A DNA stretch of 22,441 nt from Deltaproteobacteria bacterium (GTDB taxonomy: Bacteria; Desulfobacterota; DSM-4660; Desulfatiglandales; HGW-15): NCBI GenBank assembly GCA_021737245.1, contig JAIPEI010000006.1, positions 1-22,441 on the forward strand, written 5' to 3'. The notes under the pieces were generated by a model. That model made no database searches. It saw only the letters and a program-made list of their open reading frames with translations, and was not told the DNA's origin. Below, in pieces: positions 1 through 7,068 of this stretch; the stretch's first letter is position 1, and each line of letters opens with the position of its first letter. The translations under genes and the position numbers were made by a program.

Positions 1-105
1 AGCCGGGCCGGCGGGCGTTCACGCGGCTCGGCGGCATTCCTCGGGAATCACGCCGGGGAGGGCGGTCGATCGGGCCCGGCGTTGCAGGAGGGAGGCCCGG
101 CGCAC

Positions 106-717
106 TCAAGGTACGAAGATGGTGGCTTCGGGGTTGTGCAGGATGTTCTGGGACAAGTCCTTTCCGGTGATGATTGCGTTGTAGTCGATGCGAAAGGTCT
201 TCTTCTCGCCCTCGATCATGCGGATGAGGCGGACGTTGTCCTTGTCCGCCCACTTGCCCAAACCGCCGGCAATGGAAATCGCCTGGAGAAAGGTCATGGA
301 CTTCTTCAAGGGGTACTCGCCCGGGGCGTTCACCTTGCCCAGCAGGTACACCCGCTGGCTGTTGCTCTGGGCGAGAATCACCGTGACCTCGGGCTCGGTT
401 ACGAACTTGGCATAGTCTTCCTCGATCTTTTCCTGGAGCTCCATGAGGGTCAAATTCTCGGCCTGCAGGTCGTTGATCATGGGCAGTGTGATCTTGCCGT
501 CCATGCGCACCTCGACCCGGCGGGTCAGCTCGGGCTCCTTCCAGACGTTGATCTCGAGGATGTCACTGGGCCCGATGATGTAGGATTCTTTTTCCGAGTA
601 GGTTACCGCGGTCTCCGGAAGGGCTGAGATGGGGGGAACGTCGGCCATGGTGCACGCGCCCAGCAGAAGGGCCGCCCCTAATGCCAATACAGGCATGCCT
701 TTCATGAACGTTTTCAT
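106..717 (-). CDS. Polysaccharide export lipoprotein (Wza/EpsE-like, Poly_export + SLBB)
   Basis: Predicted 203-residue outer-membrane or periplasmic lipoprotein of the Wza-type polysaccharide export family, which forms the channel through which exopolysaccharide leaves the cell. Residues 1-21 are a hydrophobic signal ending in lipobox LGAC with Cys22. Residues about 46-117 match the Poly_export domain (YIIGPSDILEINVWKEPEL, then a DGKITLP-type strand). Residues about 121-167 form one SLBB-like domain (VYLLGKVNAPGEYPL, then ISIAGGLG). The short single-SLBB form ending in a VP-type C-terminus is typical of PEP-CTERM/XrtA loci and much shorter than E. coli Wza. The ATG has a GGGAGG Shine-Dalgarno 5 nt upstream. 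A sigma-70-like promoter lies at 759-787. It is divergent from the PrsT operon. The gene appears complete. Downstream export partners such as Wzc are not in the window. Confidence 0.93.
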   Translation of the reverse strand: MKTFMKGMPVLALGAALLLGACTMADVPPISALPETAVTYSEKESYIIGPSDILEINVWKEPELTRRVEVRMDGKITLPMINDLQAENLTLMELQEKIEEDYAKFVTEPEVTVILAQSNSQRVYLLGKVNAPGEYPLKKSMTFLQAISIAGGLGKWADKDNVRLIRMIEGEKKTFRIDYNAIITGKDLSQNILHNPEATIFVP

Positions 718-758
718 CGTTGCCTCCCGTGTAGGTGATAGATGGGATTCGTGTCATG

Positions 759-787
759 AATGTATTGGAAAATGTCTGGATCGTCAA
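759..787 (-). promoter_or_regulatory. Candidate sigma-70 promoter for the export lipoprotein gene
   Basis: On the minus strand, TTGACG (782-787, 5/6 of the -35 consensus) is separated by 17 nt from TACATT (759-764, 4/6 of the -10 consensus). A start site near 752 would give a leader of about 35 nt before the ATG at 717. No sigma-54 -24/-12 motif was found in this divergent region, so the export gene appears to be controlled differently from the PEP-CTERM genes. This is pattern matching only. Confidence 0.45.
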
Positions 788-940
788 GAGAGGAATGCCC
801 TGAATTGAGCGATTGTCGGGTTTGTATTTTTTAATGATTTTGCGGATGGGCTGCACTCGATTCAGGGAATGCGTTTTTTTGAACGCAGCTAGCCAAGGGG
901 TTTGAAGATTGTTAAAATCAGACGTAACCGCGAGGTGATC

Positions 941-3250
941 ATGAATCGAAACAGACGGAAGGATTATCGACTGGCAGGGGTGCTCTTTGTTCTGCTGGCC
1001 CTGCAGCCGGCGGCCGGCTGCGCGAGCAAGGAAGAGAGGGCCGATGAACATCTCGACAAGGCGGCCCTCTACCTGGAGAGCCGCGACTGGGACAAGGCGG
1101 TGATCGAGCTGAAGAACGCGCTGGAGCTCGCGCCCGGCAGCGACGAGGCCTACTATGCCCTGGGGAAAGCCTACTTCGGACAGAAGAAAGGACGCGAGTC
1201 TTTCAGGGCCTTTCAAAACGCCGTGGAAGTCAACCCGGATCATCTCGAGGCGCAGCTGCAGCTGGGGACGATCTTTCTCCTGGGAAACAAGATCCCGGAT
1301 GCCCGGGAAAAGGCCGAGCTCGTGCTCGAGAAGGAGCCGGAAAACGTGAAGGCCCTTCAGCTCCTCTCCAGCGTACAGGTCCGGGAGAAGGACGTGGAAG
1401 CGGCCCTCTCGACCCTGGAGAAGGCGGCGGGCATTGCCCCGGAGGAGGAGGGCATCCAGCTCTCCCTCGCCAGGCTGTACCTCGCTGCCAACAAGAAGGA
1501 TCGGGCAAAGGAGGCCTACGCACGGGCTATCGAGCTGGAGCCGGGAGCCCGGGTGCCTTACGTGGAGCTCTCCCGCGTCTGCCTGGCGGATGGGGACGCG
1601 ACAAGGGCGGAGGACCTGCTTCGCCGGATGGTGAGTCGCTCGGATGCCGGACACCTGGACCTGGCCGTCATGGCGGGATTCTACGAAAGCCAGGGGAAAT
1701 GGGACCTGGCCGAAAAGTCCTACCTGCAGGCGGTGGATCGGGCTCCGGAGACTGAAGTCGCTTCGCATGTGCGTCTGAGCGGTTTTTACAGCCGCCGCGG
1801 AGACTACGACAAGGCCGTGGCCGCCCTCGAGGAGGCCCTGCGTCTCGAGAAGGGCGACGTGAACCTCCGGCTCGGCCTGGCCGAGCTCCACCAGAAGTTC
1901 GGCCATCCGGACCGGGCCAGGACCCTGGTGGATGCGGTGCTCGCCCAAGACCAGGGGCACGTGGCGGCGAACTATCTCCTGGGGAGAATCCACCTGGCCC
2001 GACGCGAGCCCCAAAAGGCGCTCGAGAGGCTGGACCACGTTCTCCGTAACCAGTCCGATCACGCGGGAGCGAACTATTACAAGGGCCTGGCCCTGGCCGC
2101 CCTCCGTCAACGGGACCAGTCAGAGGCGCACCTGGAGCGTGCGGTGAAAAGCAATCCGCGCAACGTCAAGGCCAGGCTCCTCCTGGCGGAGATCCATATC
2201 GGCCGGCGGGAGGCCGACCTCGCCCGGGAGCAGCTGGATGAGGTCCTCCGGCTGGCGCCCGACCTCGTGACCGCCCACATGCTCTACGGGGCGCTGCATC
2301 TTATGGAAAAGGACCGGGATCGTGCGGAAAAGGCGTTCCAGGGCGTGATCGACCGGCATCCTGACCACGCCCCGGCCCACGTGCAGCTCGGCCGGGTCTA
2401 TCTCCTCACCGAGCGCCCGGACCAGGCGATGGAGGCGTTCCAAAAGGCCCTCGATCTGGATCCCTCCAGGACCGAGGCGTTGTCCTGGATCGTGGCCCGG
2501 AACCTGGCAAACCGGGAGTTCGAGCAGGCCCTGGAGATCACCGAGGCGCACCGCGAACGGGTCCAGGGGGACCCGGCCGTGCTGGGGTTCCTGGACTACC
2601 TCCAGGCCCGGGTGTATCTGGCCGGGGGCGACGTCCGGGAGGCCGAGGCCCGGTTGAGGTCGGCCGTCGAGCGCAGTCCGGACATGGTTGGCGTCTATCC
2701 GCTTCTGGCGGCCTTGTACGCGCGGCAGGGAAAGGTCGAGGAGGCCCGGGCGCAGTATGAAGCCATGCTGGAGCGGAACCCCCGGGCCCTTTCCGCCCAC
2801 ATGGCCCTGGGCGCCATGGCCGAGCAGGAGGGCGATGAGGAGCAGGCCGAGGCCCACTACCGCAAGGCCCTCGAGATCAAGGAGGACTTTGCGCCGGCGG
2901 CCAACAACCTGGCATGGCGTATCCTGGCGTCGGGCGGGAACGTCGACGAGGCGCTCAAGTTCGCCCAGATCGCCAAGAAGCACGCCCCCCAGAGCGCAGA
3001 GGTCATGGACACCCTGGGGTGGGTGTACTACCACAAGGGGCGGCACCCGAGCGCGATCTCCGAGCTCGAGGACGCCCTTCAGCGCGCCCCGGAGCACCCG
3101 GTGATTCAGTACCACGCGGGCATGGCCTACCTGGGCGACAAGCAGCTGGAGCCGGCAAGGATGCACCTGGAGAAGGCCCTGGAGATCGCCCCGCAGTTCG
3201 AGGGCGCGGACAAGGCCCGGGCCGCGCTGGAGGAGATTCGAAGGCAATGA
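941..3250 (+). CDS. prsT: PEP-CTERM system TPR-repeat lipoprotein (PrsT-like)
   Basis: Predicted 769-residue secreted lipoprotein made almost entirely of tetratricopeptide repeats. The signal peptide ends at PAAGC (Cys27). From about residue 31 to the C-terminus, TPR helices repeat every 34 residues (for example AYYALGKAYFGQ, ANYLLGRIHLARREPQKALE, AHVQLGRVYLLTERPDQAME). The C-terminal block with DFAPAANNLAW and DTLGWVYY is characteristic of the PrsT family, whose members from memory are usually nearer 900 residues. PrsT proteins occur with PrsK/PrsR regulators in exosortase loci and are thought to be scaffolds in the cell envelope. The ATG at 941 is preferred over an upstream TTG (902) because GAGGTGATC directly before it matches the 16S anti-Shine-Dalgarno over nine bases. 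The gene is first in a four-gene operon; its stop overlaps the next start. The gene symbol is by family resemblance. Confidence 0.88.
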   Translation: MNRNRRKDYRLAGVLFVLLALQPAAGCASKEERADEHLDKAALYLESRDWDKAVIELKNALELAPGSDEAYYALGKAYFGQKKGRESFRAFQNAVEVNPDHLEAQLQLGTIFLLGNKIPDAREKAELVLEKEPENVKALQLLSSVQVREKDVEAALSTLEKAAGIAPEEEGIQLSLARLYLAANKKDRAKEAYARAIELEPGARVPYVELSRVCLADGDATRAEDLLRRMVSRSDAGHLDLAVMAGFYESQGKWDLAEKSYLQAVDRAPETEVASHVRLSGFYSRRGDYDKAVAALEEALRLEKGDVNLRLGLAELHQKFGHPDRARTLVDAVLAQDQGHVAANYLLGRIHLARREPQKALERLDHVLRNQSDHAGANYYKGLALAALRQRDQSEAHLERAVKSNPRNVKARLLLAEIHIGRREADLAREQLDEVLRLAPDLVTAHMLYGALHLMEKDRDRAEKAFQGVIDRHPDHAPAHVQLGRVYLLTERPDQAMEAFQKALDLDPSRTEALSWIVARNLANREFEQALEITEAHRERVQGDPAVLGFLDYLQARVYLAGGDVREAEARLRSAVERSPDMVGVYPLLAALYARQGKVEEARAQYEAMLERNPRALSAHMALGAMAEQEGDEEQAEAHYRKALEIKEDFAPAANNLAWRILASGGNVDEALKFAQIAKKHAPQSAEVMDTLGWVYYHKGRHPSAISELEDALQRAPEHPVIQYHAGMAYLGDKQLEPARMHLEKALEIAPQFEGADKARAALEEIRRQ

Positions 3251-4440
3251 AGCGGCTCCCCTTCGGCATCCTCTTTGTCTGCCTCCTGATCCCGCCGGTA
3301 GGGTACATCCTCAGCCTGGATCTGATCGAAGGTACCCTCGAGAAGCGGGAGAAGAGGGTTATTCAGGGCCTCCTGATCCAGAACCAGCAGGCGCTTCTGG
3401 ACGGGCGGTACCCGGTCCAGGAGGAGATCCGAAGAAACCTGTCCCGGTACTTCAGCCGGGATGGGAAGCGCAGGCTGGGCGTGCGGACCCGTGTGCTCGT
3501 GAAGACACGCGACCAGCGGATCCTCTACCCGGTGCCGGTGCAGGAGGAGATGGCCGGCGGCGGTGAGTTCGCCGCATTTCCGGGGGAGGAGGTCGACAAG
3601 CCGCTTCAGTACGTGGATCTGGCCGCGGAGAGCTTCCGGCTGCTGAACCAGGGGTTCGACGTGGTGGTGGACCTGGAGGTCCTTCACAACGGTTGGCTGT
3701 CGAACGGCGTGCTTCTGGGATGGGTGCTCCTCTCGGGAGGACTGCTCCACGCGGTCATCCGCAGGCGCACCCAGGCCGTCGAAAGGGGCCGTCTCGAGCA
3801 GGAGAATCACATCGCGTCCCTGTCCGCGCAGCTCGACCGGGCCCGGTCCCTGGTCCACGAGGTGGAGGAAAAAGAGGAGGATTACCGTCGCCGGATCAAA
3901 AGCCTCGAGCGGGAGCGGGACGGCCTTTCGCAGGATGCGGAGGGGCTTCTCGAGGAGATGGATCACCTGGAGCAGGGCGCGGCGCGGCAAAGGGACCTGC
4001 GCGAGGAGACCGAGCTCGAGATCCTGGAGCTCCGGGAGGAGCTCGAGCGTCTCCGGGGCAGGCTCCAGAAGAACAGGAAAAGGGAAAGCGAAGCGGAACG
4101 GCTCCGCAAACGGCTGGGCGTGCTGTACAAGAATCTCGAGTTCACGGACCGCGCCGTCGAGGGCATGGCGACCCTGCCGCCCGAGGTCCGCCTCAAGGCG
4201 GAGGAGGCCGTGCAGCTGCTGAACACGGATTCGTCCCGAGTGTCCGTGAAAAGAAAAGTGTTCGGCAAAGGAGGAAAAAGCCAGGTCATGGAGTCCGTGT
4301 TCGCCTACTCCGGACGCCTGTACTTTCACAGGCTGAACGGACGCGGGGTTCGGGTCGTTGCCGTCGGCACCAAGAACACGCAAACCAAGGACCTGGCGTA
4401 TTTGGAGTCCTACAGAAACGCCTCGAGGGCGAAGCCATGA
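3247..4440 (+). CDS. Two-TM sensor-like coiled-coil membrane protein, no kinase domain
   Basis: Predicted 397-residue inner-membrane protein of unknown function. TM1 spans about residues 5-24 and TM2 about 151-170. Between them is a periplasmic domain of about 125 residues with charged and aromatic positions. After TM2 and an RRR stop-transfer, residues about 175-292 are a long Glu/Arg/Leu heptad coiled coil. Residues about 290-390 form a small basic globular domain (VKRKVFGKGG, SGRLYFHRL, VRVVAVGTKNTQTKDLAYLE) that loosely resembles a RelE/ParE-type fold, but this is weak. The layout mimics a membrane histidine kinase, yet there is no HisKA H-box and no HATPase N/G boxes. It occupies the place between prsT and the response regulators where a kinase would be expected. 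Its ATG overlaps the prsT stop as ATGA, and its own TGA overlaps the receiver gene start. It may pass an envelope signal to the following regulators by protein contact (inference). Confidence 0.72.
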   Translation: MKRLPFGILFVCLLIPPVGYILSLDLIEGTLEKREKRVIQGLLIQNQQALLDGRYPVQEEIRRNLSRYFSRDGKRRLGVRTRVLVKTRDQRILYPVPVQEEMAGGGEFAAFPGEEVDKPLQYVDLAAESFRLLNQGFDVVVDLEVLHNGWLSNGVLLGWVLLSGGLLHAVIRRRTQAVERGRLEQENHIASLSAQLDRARSLVHEVEEKEEDYRRRIKSLERERDGLSQDAEGLLEEMDHLEQGAARQRDLREETELEILELREELERLRGRLQKNRKRESEAERLRKRLGVLYKNLEFTDRAVEGMATLPPEVRLKAEEAVQLLNTDSSRVSVKRKVFGKGGKSQVMESVFAYSGRLYFHRLNGRGVRVVAVGTKNTQTKDLAYLESYRNASRAKP

Positions 4441-4808
4441 ATGCATCACGCACCATCCTGCTGGTTGAAGACGACTCGGATGTCCGGAGGATGATAGGTG
4501 AACATCTCGAGTTCTACGAGTATCGAGTGGTCGAGGCCCGCGACGGCATGGAGGGATTGCAGAGGCTGGAGAGCGGGCAATACGACCTCGTGATCACGGA
4601 CATCGTCATGCCTTTCGTGAGCGGCGTGGGCGTTGTCCGGGCGGTGAAGGCGAAGCGTCCGGAGATCCCGGTCATCGCCATCACCGGCCAGGGAAAGGTG
4701 TCCGAGGACATGGCTGCTGAAAGCAATGCGGACCTCGTTCTCGATAAGCCGATCAACATGGCGGAGTTCGTGGAGCACGTCCGCCGTCTCCTGGGAGAGC
4801 ATCCATGA
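4437..4808 (+). CDS. Stand-alone CheY-like response regulator receiver
   Basis: Predicted 123-residue single-domain receiver with no output domain. Conserved residues are present: the acidic pair in LLVEDDSDVRR (Asp12/Asp13), phospho-acceptor Asp55 in VITDIVMPF, Thr83 in IAITGQG and Lys104 in VLDKPI. It should therefore be phosphorylatable by a histidine kinase, but none is encoded in the window. Its ATG overlaps the TGA of the coiled-coil membrane protein gene and its TGA overlaps the ATG of the sigma-54 activator (both ATGA). This makes it part of one translationally coupled signalling operon. Because the next gene carries a receiver lacking its phospho-Asp, this free receiver may be the phosphorylated partner acting on that activator (inference). 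Confidence 0.9.
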   Translation: MNASRTILLVEDDSDVRRMIGEHLEFYEYRVVEARDGMEGLQRLESGQYDLVITDIVMPFVSGVGVVRAVKAKRPEIPVIAITGQGKVSEDMAAESNADLVLDKPINMAEFVEHVRRLLGEHP

Positions 4809-6232
4809 GAGCCTCAAGTCCTGCGGCATGCACGACCGCCAAGGTGCTGGTCATTGATGGAAGCCGGCGCAATCCAAACCCGTGGGCCTCGCTCGTTCGA
4901 AAAGCGGGCTACGAGGTGTCGGCCACCGTGCCGAGAGAGGAGGCCGTGCCCGGTCCGGCCGGAGAGCTCCCCGACCTGGCGGTGGTCGGCCCATCGAGCG
5001 CGGCGAGCCAGCTCGAGTGCATTCAGCAGCTCAAGGCCGCCGCCCCGGGTTTGCCGATCCTGGTGCTGAGCGAAGAACCCGACCTCTTTGCCACGGATCG
5101 CTGCGGCCCGTTCGAGGCGGTCGTCTGCATCTCACCCGAGGCCGCATTTCCCGACCTGGCCGGAGGCCTGGCCCTGGCCCTCGAGCCGTCTCCTTACAGC
5201 AACGGCGGGCCGCCCTATCCCGCCATCATCGGCCGCAGCCGGGAGATCCTGCAGATCCGTCAGAAGATCAAGGCCGTGGCGGACAAGGATATCTCCGTGC
5301 TGATCACCGGGGAGAGCGGCACTGGAAAGGAGCTCATCGCCCGGGCCGTTCACTGCCACAGCAAGCGCTTCACGGGCCCCCTGGTGAAGATCAGCTGCGG
5401 GGCCTTGCCCGACGATCTTCTGGAGAGCGAGGTGTTCGGCTACCAGCGCGGCGCCTTCACCGGGGCGTACGCGAACAAACCGGGCAGGCTCGAGCTGGCC
5501 CAGGGCGGGACCCTGTTTCTGGATGAGGTGGGCGATCTTTCCCTGTTCCTCCAGGTCAAGTTCCTCCAGGTCCTCGAAGAGAAGACCGTCTCCCGCCTGG
5601 GGGGGACCGAGGAACGGTTCGTCGATGCACGCGTTGTCGCCGCCACCAACGCAGATCTTGCAGAGCGGGTGCAGCAGGGTGCTTTCCGGAACGACCTTTT
5701 CTACCGTCTGAGCGTGATTCACATCCACGCGCCGCCCCTGCGGAATCGTCCGGAGGACGTGCCCCTTCTGATCCACTACTTCCTGCACAAGTACTGCCGG
5801 GAGACGGGCCGCCAGGTCCTGGACCTGCCGGAGGCCGTGAGCCGGAGGCTGCTGGCTTACTCCTGGCCCGGGAACGTACGGGAGCTCGAAAACCTGGTGC
5901 GCAGTGCCATGGCCATGCGGGGGTGGAGCTTTCTCGACCAGGCCCTCGAGGAAGCGCTCTGCGTGGATGAAGACGAGAAGCCGCCCGAATCCCGGACGGA
6001 CGGCGAGGCCTTTCCACCCCTGCCCGATGACCGGATCTGCAACTTTTTCGCCCAGGAAGGGGGCTCGCTCAAGTCCCTGGTCCGGACATGCACCTCGGAG
6101 CTGGAAAGGGACGCCATTCGGAAGGTCCTCGACCGCGTGCGCTGGAACCGGAAGAAGGCCGCCGAGCTCCTGGGCGTGAGCTACAAGACCCTCCTCAATC
6201 GTATCGCCGACCTGGACCTCGAAGAGGGCTGA
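4805..6232 (+). CDS. Sigma-54-dependent activator with degenerate receiver (PrsR-like)
   Basis: Predicted 475-residue enhancer-binding protein that would hydrolyse ATP to remodel sigma-54 RNA polymerase at -24/-12 promoters. The N-terminus (about 12-125) has receiver-like order, but the phospho-acceptor position reads DLAVVG (Gly62) and the acidic pocket reads VIDGS, so phosphorylation is unlikely. The AAA+ core (about 140-365) is intact: Walker A GESGTGKE (169-176), sigma-54-contacting GAFTGA (216-221), Walker B GGTLFLDEV (234-242), and GNVRELENL (356-364). A Fis-type helix-turn-helix occupies about 446-470 (RKKAAELLGVSYKTLLNRI). It follows the stand-alone receiver with an ATGA overlap. PrsR-type activators of PEP-CTERM islands have this overall layout. 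Several sigma-54 promoter motifs in this window are its probable targets. The exact family name is uncertain. Confidence 0.93.
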   Translation: MRASSPAACTTAKVLVIDGSRRNPNPWASLVRKAGYEVSATVPREEAVPGPAGELPDLAVVGPSSAASQLECIQQLKAAAPGLPILVLSEEPDLFATDRCGPFEAVVCISPEAAFPDLAGGLALALEPSPYSNGGPPYPAIIGRSREILQIRQKIKAVADKDISVLITGESGTGKELIARAVHCHSKRFTGPLVKISCGALPDDLLESEVFGYQRGAFTGAYANKPGRLELAQGGTLFLDEVGDLSLFLQVKFLQVLEEKTVSRLGGTEERFVDARVVAATNADLAERVQQGAFRNDLFYRLSVIHIHAPPLRNRPEDVPLLIHYFLHKYCRETGRQVLDLPEAVSRRLLAYSWPGNVRELENLVRSAMAMRGWSFLDQALEEALCVDEDEKPPESRTDGEAFPPLPDDRICNFFAQEGGSLKSLVRTCTSELERDAIRKVLDRVRWNRKKAAELLGVSYKTLLNRIADLDLEEG

Positions 6233-6330
6233 GAGGCCGGCGGCTCCTTCCGGGTATTCTGCCTTCCTCTTTTTGGCAAGCAATTACACCCTTGGTGGAA
6301 CCGCGCAATCCGGTCCTGTCCCATATCTCT

Positions 6331-6355
6331 GCCCGGCGCTGTTTCCCCGCCGGGC
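6331..6355 (+). terminator. GC-rich hairpin after the regulatory operon
   Basis: GCCCGGCG (6331-6338) pairs with CGCCGGGC (6348-6355) around a 9-nt loop, about 100 nt after the activator stop codon. No U-tract follows, so it may end transcription only weakly, protect the 3' end, or be incidental. Confidence 0.35.
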
Positions 6356-6425
6356 GCTGCAATTCAACCATCTGAAATTTAAGCTTAAAAATGGAACGAT
6401 GTTTGTGGTTCCCAGACACCGCCCG

Positions 6426-6441
6426 TGGCACGCTGTTTGCT
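6426..6441 (+). promoter_or_regulatory. Sigma-54 (-24/-12) promoter, exact consensus
   Basis: TGGCACGCTGTTTGCT matches the sigma-54 consensus TGGCACG-N4-TTGCW at every fixed position, with the required GG-N10-GC spacing. Predicted start near 6452, leaving an 89-nt leader before the ATG at 6541. It lies downstream of the sigma-54 activator gene. The match is seen directly; use by sigma-54 is inferred. Confidence 0.82.
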
Positions 6442-6540
6442 CAAGCGCAAGGGCAGGCAGTGCGGGCGTTCCATCACCCGCGGTGGGGAAGGGCTTGGCG
6501 GTTCCCGTATGCATCGAGACAGCAGAAAACAGGAGCGTCG

Positions 6541-6816
6541 ATGAACGAGCCGGGCGTCATGGAGGACCGGGGGGGGAGGCGTTCCGGGAAAGACCGGCGA
6601 CAGTTCGTCTACTCCGGGCACATACCGGAGAGGCGCTCCGGCGTCGATCGAAGGAGCGGGTCGGATCGGAGGAGCGGGCTGGACCGGAGAGCCCGGGGCC
6701 GATCCAGCGTGGCGGACATGGCCATGTTCGAGGAGAGACGTTTGGACGGGGACCGGCGAAGGCTGCCTCCGCCTTACATCACGAACAGGGGAGCCGTGAA
6801 CTGTGGAACCGTGTAA
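6541..6816 (+). CDS. Small Arg/Asp-rich RRSGxDRR-repeat protein
   Basis: Predicted 91-residue soluble, highly charged protein with no signal peptide or membrane segment. Residues 9-51 carry repeated motifs: RRSGKDRR, RRSGVDRR, SGSDRR, SGLDRR, and later ERRLDGDRRR. The function is unknown to me. Similar RRSGxDRR strings occur in small deltaproteobacterial proteins and near the RxxxR motif of PilZ domains, but no full PilZ domain is present. The ATG at 6541 has AGGAG at 6531-6535 with a 5-nt spacer and lies 89 nt after the predicted start of an exact sigma-54 promoter. That promoter rules out the longer open frame beginning at 6391. The promoter context suggests co-regulation with the PEP-CTERM genes. 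Simple composition makes homology-based calls unreliable. Confidence 0.68.
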   Translation: MNEPGVMEDRGGRRSGKDRRQFVYSGHIPERRSGVDRRSGSDRRSGLDRRARGRSSVADMAMFEERRLDGDRRRLPPPYITNRGAVNCGTV

Positions 6817-6910
6817 CGGATTGCCGCATTGTGGAACCTCTTCCCCCGACTGTTGGGTGCACGCTTACCCACAGGAAACCGTGCTTCTCGGCTGCCACAC
6901 CGGGTCGGTT

Positions 6911-6938
6911 CAGTGGCTTGCTAAGCCATTGTTATTCC
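6911..6938 (+). terminator. Possible terminator after the RRSGxDRR gene
   Basis: CAGTGGCTT, loop GCT, AAGCCATTG forms a 9-bp stem including one G-U pair (6911-6931), followed by the T-rich TTATT. It lies between the small repeat-protein gene and the next sigma-54 promoter, where an end of transcription would be expected. The U-tract is interrupted, so strength is doubtful. Confidence 0.4.
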
Positions 6939-6981
6939 AGAAACAAAATGGACAATAAGTTTTCGAGCGAAATGCCGGCCC

Positions 6982-6997
6982 TGGCATAAGCCTTGCT
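6982..6997 (+). promoter_or_regulatory. Sigma-54 (-24/-12) promoter, exact consensus, for PEP-CTERM genes
   Basis: TGGCATAAGCCTTGCT has the TGGCAT and TTGCT boxes with GG-N10-GC spacing. Predicted start near 7008, 61 nt before the GTG start of the first PEP-CTERM gene. It also argues against the TTG at 7009 as a start codon, because that codon would lie at the transcript's 5' end. Confidence 0.82.
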
Positions 6998-7068
6998 CTG
7001 CATGCAGCTTGAGGACGGTTGCTCGGACCGGAACGATACTGCACACCCTCCCCAATGGAGGCGGTGAC

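Larger units (their letters stand above)
6233..6540. other. Intergenic region with hairpin, palindrome and sigma-54 promoter
   Basis: This 308-base gap follows the activator gene. It contains an 8-bp GC-rich hairpin (6331-6355), a 12-bp palindrome TTTAAGCTTAAA (6378-6389) in an AT-rich patch, and a consensus sigma-54 promoter (6426-6441). The palindrome lies 36 nt upstream of the -24 box and could be a regulator site, but the spacing is shorter than usual for an enhancer. No convincing gene was seen here: the open frame running from 6391 is entered before the predicted transcription start and lacks a Shine-Dalgarno. Confidence 0.6.

Noticed and set aside
1..37. Possible 5' end of another minus-strand gene (ATG at 37-35)
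   Set aside because: Only 12 codons are visible, the ribosome site is poorly spaced, and the peptide shows no family signature. Bases 1-105 otherwise show only GC-rich direct repeats (GGCCCGGCG twice).
563..2110. Long minus-strand open frame opposite the TPR lipoprotein, and similar long antisense frames at 2120-3247, 3127-4449, 5132-6283 and 12620-14365
   Set aside because: They are complementary to clearly coding genes in GC-rich DNA, have low-complexity composition, and lack ribosome sites and recognisable domains.
3247..4440. Histidine kinase call for the coiled-coil membrane protein
   Set aside because: The topology fits, but no H-box, N-box or G-box residues are present after the coiled coil.
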